Of a DNA stretch of 9,249 nucleotides, positions 1 through 4,974 are shown in pieces. The notes beneath the pieces are model-generated. The model was not told where the DNA came from and searched no databases. It was given only the letters and a program-made list of their open reading frames with translations. A program made the position numbers and the translations under genes. The stretch spans positions 324 through 9,572 of the forward strand of contig JARGNS010000105.1 of assembly GCA_029213105.1 (NCBI GenBank). Direction: 5' to 3'. This DNA comes from Planctomycetota bacterium. GTDB taxonomy: Bacteria > Planctomycetota > PLA2 > JAEUHO01. The first letter of the stretch is position 1. Each line of letters begins with the position of its first letter.

Positions 1-481
1 CCCCCATGCCGTTCTCGAGCTGGTGGCCGGCCGTGATCACCTCCGCCTGGGGCCCCAGGGCCGCGATCGAGCTGGAGGGGTGATTGCTGCGGCGGGCGCC
101 CGACCAGGCCCGGAAACCCTCCGCCACGGCCCCCATCATGCGCGTGGGCGTGCGGCCCGGGTCGAACGCGGGCATCTGGGCGCGGAAGAGGGGCCACCAG
201 GACGCGGGCACGGGCGGGTTCTCCCAGGGCGCCGGGTCCCCGCGGTCGCCGGAGAACGTCGGCATCGCGATCGTGCCCTCGGGCCCGACGGCGGCCAGCA
301 GGGCCTCGATCACGGCCTGGGGGCCCCCGACCACGTAGCCGAGGCGGCTCATGGCCGTGTGGACCATGAGGACGTCGCCCGCGGCCACCCCGAGCGCGCG
401 TAGATCCGCGGCCAGGCTCTCCACGGTCGCGGGAGGCGCTCCGGCCTCGAGGGATGCCTGGATGGCGCGTTGCTCGCTCAT
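1..481 (-). CDS. AAC(3)-family N-acetyltransferase, N-terminal 160 residues (gene runs off left edge)
   Basis: Reading from the ATG at 481 toward base 1 gives an uninterrupted 160-residue frame with no stop. Residues 35-75 contain GDVLMVHTAMSRLG, VVGGPQAVIEALL and VGPEGTIAMPTF, and residues 107-160 contain FDPGRTPTRMMGAVAEGFR, the RRSNHPSSSIAALG block and ITAGH. These are in the order and spacing of the antibiotic (aminoglycoside) N3-acetyltransferase family (AAC(3)/YokD type), which transfers acetyl from acetyl-CoA to an amine. Family members are usually about 260-280 residues, so about 100 C-terminal residues, including part of the active site, lie outside the window. The start is fixed by an AGGAGG ribosome binding site 7 nt upstream. 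The gene is divergent from the pirin gene across a palindrome. Chromosomal members often have unknown natural substrates, so drug resistance should not be assumed. Family assignment is firm; substrate is unknown. Confidence 0.88.
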   Translation of the reverse strand, partial: MSEQRAIQASLEAGAPPATVESLAADLRALGVAAGDVLMVHTAMSRLGYVVGGPQAVIEALLAAVGPEGTIAMPTFSGDRGDPAPWENPPVPASWWPLFRAQMPAFDPGRTPTRMMGAVAEGFRAWSGARRSNHPSSSIAALGPQAEVITAGHQLENGMG

Positions 482-485
482 GGCG

Positions 486-494
486 TCTCCTCCT
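486..494 (-). promoter_or_regulatory. Strong ribosome binding site of the AAC(3)-family gene
   Basis: On the minus strand the bases read AGGAGGAGA, a full anti-SD match, placing AGGAGG 7 nt before the ATG at 481. It is one of the strongest SD sequences in the window and fixes the start of the acetyltransferase gene. Confidence 0.75.
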
Positions 495-546
495 ACCGTG
501 GGGCCCACGGGGGCCGCCTGAAACCTACGCGCCGGCGCGCCGTCGT

Positions 547-574
547 GCTATTGCCTGTTGCAACAAGCAATAGC
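547..574. promoter_or_regulatory. 28-bp palindrome, probable operator between AAC(3)-family and pirin genes
   Basis: GCTATTGC (547-554) is the exact reverse complement of GCAATAGC (567-574), and the core TGTTGCAACA (556-565) is itself a perfect palindrome. Only the 555/566 pair breaks the symmetry, so 26 of 28 positions are symmetric about 560/561. The element ends 17 bp before the pirin ATG and begins 65 bp before the acetyltransferase ATG. It is AT-richer than its surroundings and has essentially no loop, which suits binding by a dimeric or double-dimeric repressor (MarR, TetR or LysR type) better than a terminator. No regulator gene is in the window, and I see no convincing -35/-10 pair around it for either gene. 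Confidence 0.65.
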
Positions 575-591
575 GCCACGCTGGAGGCCCC

Positions 592-1290
592 ATGATCACC
601 ATCCGACGCGCCGAAGACCGCGGCCACGCCGACCACGGCTGGCTGGATGCCCGCCACGCGTTCTCGTTCGGCCACTACTTCGACGCGGAGCACATGGGCT
701 TTCGCGCCCTGCGCGTCCTCAACGAGGACCGCGTCAAGCCCGGCCAGGGCTTCGGGACCCATCCGCACGACAACATGGAGATCGTGACCTGGGTCCTCGC
801 CGGTGCGCTCGAGCACAAGGACAGCATGGGCAACGGCTCGATCATCCGCCCGGGCGAGGTCCAGCGCATGACCGCCGGCACCGGGGTCACCCATAGCGAG
901 TTCAACCCCTCCGACGTGGAGGGGGTCCACCTGCTCCAGATCTGGCTCCTGCCCGAGACCCAGGGCCTGGAGCCCAGCTGGGAGCAGCGTCGTTTCGAGG
1001 ACCACGAGTTGGCCGGCGGGCTGCGCCTGGTCGCCTCGGGCAACGCCGCCGACGACGCCGTGCGGATCCACCAGGATGCGCGCCTCTACATCGGCCGTCT
1101 GGCGGCGGGCGAGGAGGCGTCGCTCGCGCTGGCTCCCGGCCGCCACGCCTGGGTGCAGGTGGCCCGTGGCGCGGTGGCGTTCGGGAGCGAGACCCTCGGC
1201 GCCGGCGATGCCGCCGCCGTGAGCGACGAGACCGCGCTGCGTCTCCGGAGCCTGGAGGGAGCCGAGGTGCTGGTGTTCGACCTGGCGTAG
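592..1290 (+). CDS. Pirin-family bicupin protein (YhhW-like, possible quercetin 2,3-dioxygenase)
   Basis: The 232-residue protein is the normal length for a bacterial pirin of the E. coli YhhW type. The N-terminal cupin has HAFSFGHYFD (22-31), GFGTHPHDNMEIVTWVL (53-69), HKDSMGN (75-81) and MTAGTGVTHSEFN (93-105). The metal ligands His57, His59, His101 and Glu103 are all present at the positions I recall for YhhW. The C-terminal half is the degenerate second cupin (YIGRL, HAWVQVARG). Pirins bind Fe or another divalent metal; YhhW oxidises quercetin in vitro, but physiological roles vary and are mostly unknown. GGAG lies a few bases before the ATG at 592. Transcription is probably controlled by the palindrome 17 bp upstream. 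The gene ends 11 bp from the oppositely oriented frdB stop. Confidence 0.93.
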   Translation: MITIRRAEDRGHADHGWLDARHAFSFGHYFDAEHMGFRALRVLNEDRVKPGQGFGTHPHDNMEIVTWVLAGALEHKDSMGNGSIIRPGEVQRMTAGTGVTHSEFNPSDVEGVHLLQIWLLPETQGLEPSWEQRRFEDHELAGGLRLVASGNAADDAVRIHQDARLYIGRLAAGEEASLALAPGRHAWVQVARGAVAFGSETLGAGDAAAVSDETALRLRSLEGAEVLVFDLA

Positions 1291-1306
1291 ACGGGTAGGC
1301 GCTAGG
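1281..1306. terminator. Possible shared terminator hairpin between convergent pirin and frdB genes
   Basis: CCTGGCG (1281-1287) pairs with CGCTAGG (1300-1306), seven pairs including one G-U on the plus-strand RNA, around a 12-nt loop. It covers both stop codons (TAG at 1288-1290 plus strand; TAG at 1302-1304 minus strand). There is no T-tract, and on the minus-strand RNA the G-U becomes an A-C mismatch. It is weak, and the main argument is its position between two converging genes. Confidence 0.25.
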
Positions 1307-2045
1307 CCTTCACCATCCGGCGGCGCAGGTAGGCGATCTTGGCCTGGTGCGGCAGATCCTTCGGGCACGTGTCTTCGCAACCCAGCAGGGTCATGCAGCC
1401 GAACACACCGTCGTCATCACCGATGACCTCATACCAATCCGCGTCGGTGCGATCATCACGCGGGTCTGCCATGAAGCGGGCCACGCTCATGAAGCCGCGC
1501 GCCCCGAGGAATTTCTCGCGCATCCGCAACGTGCCGCACGCGGAGATGCAGCAGCCGCACTCGATGCAGCGATCAAGTTCGTAGATCGCGTCGGCCGTGT
1601 CCGGGTCCATGCGCTCTTCGAGCACATCGAGGTCCGGCGCCTTCGCCTCCTCGCTGTGGATCCAGCTCTCCACCCGCTCGGCGACCGAGCGCATGAACTC
1701 GCCGGTGTTCACCGAGAGGTCGCCGATCAACTCGAATGCCGGCAGCGGCATGAGCGTGATCTCGCCCTCGGGGAACTTCGTCGTCAACGTGCGACAGGCC
1801 AGGTCCGGCCGGCCATTGATGACCATGCCGCAGGAGCCGCAGATGCCGGCGCGGCAGACGAAGTCGAACTGCAGCGACGGCTCCATCTGCTCACGGATGT
1901 GGTTCAGCGCGATGAAGATGGTCATGCCCGGGGCCTCTTCGACCTCGTAGCGGACCATGCGGGGCTTGTCCCCCTTTTCCTGCGGATTGAACCGCAGGAT
2001 GTTGAAGACAAGCGTACGTCCCTTGGGCTGGCCGTTGGTGGTCAT
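1302..2045 (-). CDS. frdB: Fumarate reductase/succinate dehydrogenase iron-sulfur subunit (Wolinella type)
   Basis: The 247-residue subunit carries electrons between the flavin of FrdA and the hemes of FrdC through three Fe-S clusters at the cytoplasmic face. The [2Fe-2S] ligands are Cys64, Cys69, Cys72 and Cys84 (CRAGICGSC...LACRTL). The ferredoxin domain has CIECGCCISAC and GCMTLLGCEDTCPKDLP. By analogy with Wolinella succinogenes FrdB, Cys160, 163, 166 and 227 bind [4Fe-4S] and Cys170, 217 and 223 bind [3Fe-4S]; all eleven Cys keep the same relative spacing with a constant offset of nine. The frame is open about 96 codons further upstream, but that stretch is antisense-quality sequence inside frdA. 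The ATG at 2045 overlaps the frdA stop (ATGA), which argues for translational coupling and gives the family's usual N-terminus (LVFNILRFNP). It is the last gene of the operon. Some annotations would call it sdhB. Confidence 0.95.
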   Translation of the reverse strand: MTTNGQPKGRTLVFNILRFNPQEKGDKPRMVRYEVEEAPGMTIFIALNHIREQMEPSLQFDFVCRAGICGSCGMVINGRPDLACRTLTTKFPEGEITLMPLPAFELIGDLSVNTGEFMRSVAERVESWIHSEEAKAPDLDVLEERMDPDTADAIYELDRCIECGCCISACGTLRMREKFLGARGFMSVARFMADPRDDRTDADWYEVIGDDDGVFGCMTLLGCEDTCPKDLPHQAKIAYLRRRMVKA

Positions 2046-4012
2046 GCGGTTCCGACTCCACTGCGCTCGTTCATGCCGCGGTACTTCTCGGGAAGCTCGT
2101 AGCTCATCAGGGCTCGCTGGATCTCGTGTCGATCGGCGTCGGGCAGGGAGGCCGTGATCGCCTCGACCTCCGCGACGCGCTTGGCCGTATCCGGATGCTC
2201 GATGGTCTTCGCGTTGCCGTAGCCACGCGAGCCGGGCGGCATCTCCATGCGCATCACATCGAGGGGCTCGTAGTTCAGCTCGGGTTCGAGGGCGTCGTCG
2301 TCCGGCCAGGTGGCCAGCGTGCGCGAGAGCCAATCGCGATCGTTGCGATCGGGGAAGTCCTCACGGGCGTGGGCCCCGCGGCTCTCGGTGCGGTCCCGCG
2401 CGCCCTTGGCGACGCAGATCGCCAGCTTGATCATGCGCGGAACCCGCAGGGCCTGCTCGAGCTCGGGGTTGGCCGAGCGCGCCTTGGCCCGCACGACGAT
2501 GTTGCGGCTGCGCTCCAGGAGCGCCTTGAGTTCCTCGACCGCCTCCGCCAGGGGCCCGCCCTTACGGAAGATGCCGACCTTGTCCATCATGACCTGCTGC
2601 ATGGCAGCCTTGAGCTCGTGGACGTTCTCCCCCTCGGTCCGCTCCAGGAGCGCATCGATCTTGGCCTGCTCGCGGTCGAAGAACTTGCGCACCGTGCCGA
2701 TGTCGATGTCGACGTCGTGGGCGAGGCAGTGGTCGGCGACGTACTCGCCCACGATCATGCCCGCCACGGCGGTCTCCGCGACGGAGTTGCCGCCGAGTCG
2801 GTTGAAGCCGTGCATGTCCCAGCACGCGGCCTCCCCGACGGAGAAGAGCCCGCGCAGCGCGGGGCTCTCGCCCTTCGGCGTCGTCCGCACACCACCCATG
2901 GAGTAGTGCTGCGTGGGACGCACGGGGATGAAGTCCTTCACGGGGTCGATCCCGAGGAAGTACTCGCAGATCTCCTTCACCTCGCGCAGGTTCTTCTCGA
3001 TGTGCTCGCGGCCGAGCAACGTGATGTCGAGCCACAGGTGCGGTCCGTACGGGGACTCGACGCCCTTGCCCTTGCGGATGTGCTCGGTCATGCGCCGGGA
3101 TACGACGTCACGGCTGGCGAGTTCCTTCTTCTCCGGCTCGTAGTCGGGCATGAAGCGGTAGCCGTCGACATCCCGCAAGATGCCGCCGTCCCCGCGGCAG
3201 CCCTCGGTGGTGAGGATGCCGGCCGGAACGATCGCCGTCGGGTGGAACTGCACGGCCTCCATGTTGCCGAGCGGGGCCTTGCCCGTCTCGAGCGCGATGG
3301 CGGCCCCCATGCCTTCGTTGATGATGGCATTCGTGGAGATCGAGTAGAGCCGGCCGTAGCCGCCCGTCGCCATCGTCGTGGCGTTGGCCACGTAGGCGAT
3401 GAGCTCCCCCGTGATCATGTCGCGCACGATGGCGCCGTAGCAGCGATCCCCCTCGTGGATGAGGGCGATGGCTTCCTTGCGCTCGTGGACGGGGATGCCC
3501 AGCTCGATGGCCTTGTTGTCCATCGCGTAGAGCATCGTGTGGCCCGTGCCGTCGGCGGTGTAGCAGGTACGCCACTTCTTCGTGCCGCCGAAGTCGCGCG
3601 AGGTGATGAGCCCGTGGTCGTCATCCTCCTCGGTGATCGTGACGCGCTCCGCGTTCACGACGACCTCGCGGTCGCCCTTGCGCACGCGGCTCCACGGCAC
3701 GCCCCAGCCGGCGAGCTCGCGGATGGCCTTGGGCGCGGTGTGCGCGAACATGCGCGCGACATCCTGATCGCAACCCCAGTCGCTGCCCTTGACCGTGTCG
3801 CCGAAGTGGACGTCTTCGTTGTCGTCCTTGCTCTTGACGGAGTTGGCCAGACTTGCCTGCATGCCGCCCTGGGCCGCTGCGGAGTGCGAACGCTTCGCCG
3901 GGATCAGCGAGAGGACGAGGGTGTCCAGTCCGCGGTTCTTCGAGGCGATGGCCACGCGCAGGCCCGCAAGCCCGCCGCCGATGACCAGGGAGTCGGTGTA
4001 GACGACTTTCAT
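2042..4012 (-). CDS. frdA: Fumarate reductase/succinate dehydrogenase flavoprotein subunit (Wolinella type)
   Basis: The 656-residue catalytic subunit interconverts fumarate and succinate using covalently bound FAD on the cytoplasmic side. The N-terminal dinucleotide fold is VIGGGLAGLRVAIA (10-23). His43 in KRSHSAAAQGG is the expected 8-alpha-FAD attachment. Active-site residues His257 (QFHPT), Arg301 (LASRDVVSRR, proton donor), His369 (QHYSMGG) and Arg405 (GFNRLGGNS) are all present. From memory the first three have the same numbers as in Wolinella succinogenes FrdA and the last is shifted by one; the total length is also the same. The C-terminal DRTESRGAH block is intact. GGAAGG precedes the ATG at 4012, 19 bp after the frdC stop. 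Sequence alone cannot tell net direction in vivo: enzymes of this class work as menaquinol-fumarate reductase or succinate-menaquinone reductase, so sdhA is an equally acceptable name. Confidence 0.96.
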   Translation of the reverse strand: MKVVYTDSLVIGGGLAGLRVAIASKNRGLDTLVLSLIPAKRSHSAAAQGGMQASLANSVKSKDDNEDVHFGDTVKGSDWGCDQDVARMFAHTAPKAIRELAGWGVPWSRVRKGDREVVVNAERVTITEEDDDHGLITSRDFGGTKKWRTCYTADGTGHTMLYAMDNKAIELGIPVHERKEAIALIHEGDRCYGAIVRDMITGELIAYVANATTMATGGYGRLYSISTNAIINEGMGAAIALETGKAPLGNMEAVQFHPTAIVPAGILTTEGCRGDGGILRDVDGYRFMPDYEPEKKELASRDVVSRRMTEHIRKGKGVESPYGPHLWLDITLLGREHIEKNLREVKEICEYFLGIDPVKDFIPVRPTQHYSMGGVRTTPKGESPALRGLFSVGEAACWDMHGFNRLGGNSVAETAVAGMIVGEYVADHCLAHDVDIDIGTVRKFFDREQAKIDALLERTEGENVHELKAAMQQVMMDKVGIFRKGGPLAEAVEELKALLERSRNIVVRAKARSANPELEQALRVPRMIKLAICVAKGARDRTESRGAHAREDFPDRNDRDWLSRTLATWPDDDALEPELNYEPLDVMRMEMPPGSRGYGNAKTIEHPDTAKRVAEVEAITASLPDADRHEIQRALMSYELPEKYRGMNERSGVGTA

Positions 4013-4024
4013 CCTGTGTCCTTC

Positions 4025-4044
4025 CGAGGACCTAGTGGTCCTCG
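4025..4044 (-). promoter_or_regulatory. Hairpin at the frdC-frdA junction next to the frdA ribosome binding site
   Basis: On the operon mRNA, CGAGGACC and GGTCCTCG form a perfect 8-bp GC-rich stem around the 4-nt loop ACTA, which contains part of the frdC stop codon. The 3' arm abuts the frdA SD (GGAAGG, 4020-4025). A ribosome finishing frdC would melt the stem, so it could couple frdA translation to frdC, or mark an mRNA processing or stability site. The pairing is seen directly; the role is inference. Confidence 0.5.
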
Positions 4045-4784
4045 CCCCCTTCGGAGCCGTAGCGCTGACCGACTTGACCGTTCTCTGCGCGTTCCATGCC
4101 GATCTTGACGTAGGCCGCGAACGAGAGGAGGCCGAGCGTGATGAAGAAGATCGTGAGTCCGGTCTTGATCTTCTTCAGGCGACGGCGCGTGGCGCGCGGG
4201 TCCTTGCCGTCGAAGATGCCCCACTTGATGACCAAGCGGTAGAGGCCGATCGCTCCGTGGACCTCGACGGCCAGGAGCAGGATCAGGTAGAGCGGCCAGA
4301 GGCCCCAGGACCAGAACCGATCCGACGAGAGGCCCGGGCCGATCTTGTCCGCATTCGACGCGATGATGATCAGGTGCGCCGAGCCGAGGAAGAACATGAT
4401 GAAGCCGGTGACGGCCTGCACCCACCACTGGGATGTCTCGCCATGCTTCATCATCTTCATGTGCGAACGCATCGTCCGCCACTGCTTCCAGTTCGCGGGG
4501 AACTTGCGCATGGCAAGGCCCGCGTGGACCACGAAGAGGACGAAAATGGCGATGGCCGCGCCCGAGACGAGGATGGGGTGCCCCCCCTCCTCGGACGGGT
4601 TCGTGCTGCCTTCGAGCAGGCGCGTCACGTAGAGCATCGCGTCCTTGCTGATCAGGATGCTCGAGACGAGCAGCAAGTGCGTCCACATGAAGAGGCCGAG
4701 GAGCAACCCCGTAGCGCTCTGCCACCAGTCCAATCGGGCGGGCACCCGACTCTTGCGAACTTGATCATCGAGCAGGCTTTTCAT
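4032..4784 (-). CDS. frdC: Fumarate reductase/succinate dehydrogenase diheme cytochrome b subunit (Wolinella type)
   Basis: The 250-residue membrane anchor has five predicted membrane helices (about residues 22-42, 70-91, 119-143, 160-183 and 208-226), as in the single-subunit diheme anchors that pair with FrdA/FrdB in C-A-B operons. The family's KSRxPAxLDWWQSATG start is present at 11-26. His36, His87, His137 and His176 match the four axial heme ligands of Wolinella succinogenes FrdC (His44, 93, 143 and 182 as I recall). Glu58 aligns with Glu66, needed for menaquinol oxidation, and Glu174 (VEVHG) with Glu180 of the transmembrane proton E-pathway. Substrate is therefore probably menaquinone. 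GGGAG lies 5 nt before the ATG at 4784, and a promoter sits just upstream. The C-terminal tail is short and acidic (GSEGGEDH). It is first in its operon. Confidence 0.95.
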   Translation of the reverse strand: MKSLLDDQVRKSRVPARLDWWQSATGLLLGLFMWTHLLLVSSILISKDAMLYVTRLLEGSTNPSEEGGHPILVSGAAIAIFVLFVVHAGLAMRKFPANWKQWRTMRSHMKMMKHGETSQWWVQAVTGFIMFFLGSAHLIIIASNADKIGPGLSSDRFWSWGLWPLYLILLLAVEVHGAIGLYRLVIKWGIFDGKDPRATRRRLKKIKTGLTIFFITLGLLSFAAYVKIGMERAENGQVGQRYGSEGGEDH

Positions 4785-4813
4785 GCCGTCTCCCAGGTCT
4801 GCGCGTCAGCAGC

Positions 4814-4829
4814 CTGGGTGGTTCTACCC
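4814..4829. repeat. Direct repeat copy 1, overlapping the frd -10 region
   Basis: On the plus strand this reads CTGGGTGGTTCTACCC. A second copy with two changes lies at 4944-4959, 130 bp away. On the coding (minus) strand both read GGGTA, two variable bases, then ACCACCCAG. Copy 1 contains the proposed -10 hexamer TAGAAC of the frd promoter, so a protein bound here would block RNA polymerase. Each copy also has GGGT/ACCC arms that can pair. Confidence 0.45.
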
Positions 4830-4849
4830 CTCCAGCGCGTCCCTGACAA
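4821..4849 (-). promoter_or_regulatory. Sigma70-type promoter of the frdCAB operon
   Basis: On the minus strand, TTGTCA (4849-4844, 5 of 6 to the -35 consensus) and TAGAAC (4826-4821, 4 of 6 to the -10 consensus) are separated by exactly 17 bp. Transcription would begin near 4814, giving a leader of about 30 nt containing the GGGAG ribosome binding site of frdC. It lies in the 190-bp gap upstream of frdC and is the best promoter match there. Confidence 0.6.
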
Positions 4850-4942
4850 GCCGGCGCGGAGCCCTGCGCCAACGGCGGGCACCGAGAAGCCGAAAGGCCC
4901 CCACGGCGGGCTGCGGGCGGGTTGCGGGACCATCCACCCTGG

Positions 4943-4962
4943 GCTGGGTGGTAGTACCCAGC
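4943..4962. terminator. Stem-loop after the anti-sigma gene, possible terminator
   Basis: GCTGGGT (4943-4949) pairs perfectly with ACCCAGC (4956-4962) around a 6-nt loop, 12 bases past the stop codon of the upstream minus-strand gene. There is no T-tract, so it is at best an atypical intrinsic terminator. An overlapping alternative stem, CCACCC (4934-4939) with GGGTGG (4946-4951), shares the GGGT bases and cannot form at the same time. The rest of the 4785-4974 gap holds the frd promoter and a GCGGG-rich run (about 4905-4927); I see no small gene there. Confidence 0.4.
4944..4959. repeat. Direct repeat copy 2, distal to the frd promoter
   Basis: CTGGGTGGTAGTACCC matches copy 1 (4814-4829) at 14 of 16 positions. 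It lies inside the stem-loop at 4943-4962, about 160 bp upstream of the frdC ATG. No good -35 is placed for it to be a second promoter. It could be a distal operator half of a pair, or its resemblance to copy 1 may be chance in GC-rich DNA. Confidence 0.4.
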
Positions 4963-4974
4963 AGGTAGCGCGCC

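Noticed and set aside
489..502. GGGGCCC/GGGGGCC runs near 500-516 as a hairpin or terminator.
   Set aside because: Pairing is short and imperfect, and it lies in the leader of the acetyltransferase gene, where a terminator would be out of place.
533..542. CGGCGCGCCG palindrome as a second operator.
   Set aside because: Ten-base GC-only palindromes are common by chance at this base composition; nothing else supports it.
493..1380. 295-codon minus-strand frame opposite pirin.
   Set aside because: The plus-strand frame is an unmistakable pirin with all metal ligands; the antisense frame also crosses the palindrome and the start of the convergent operon.
2046..2333. N-terminal extension of frdB by about 96 codons.
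   Set aside because: The added residues are low-complexity Arg/Ala-rich sequence within frdA. The ATG at 2045 overlaps the frdA stop and gives the family length.
2126..4108. 660-codon open frame on the plus strand opposite frdA.
   Set aside because: It is the antisense of frdA, whose active-site residues are all in place. Long antisense frames are expected in such GC-rich coding DNA, and this one is rich in Ala/Arg/Val/His with no family motifs.
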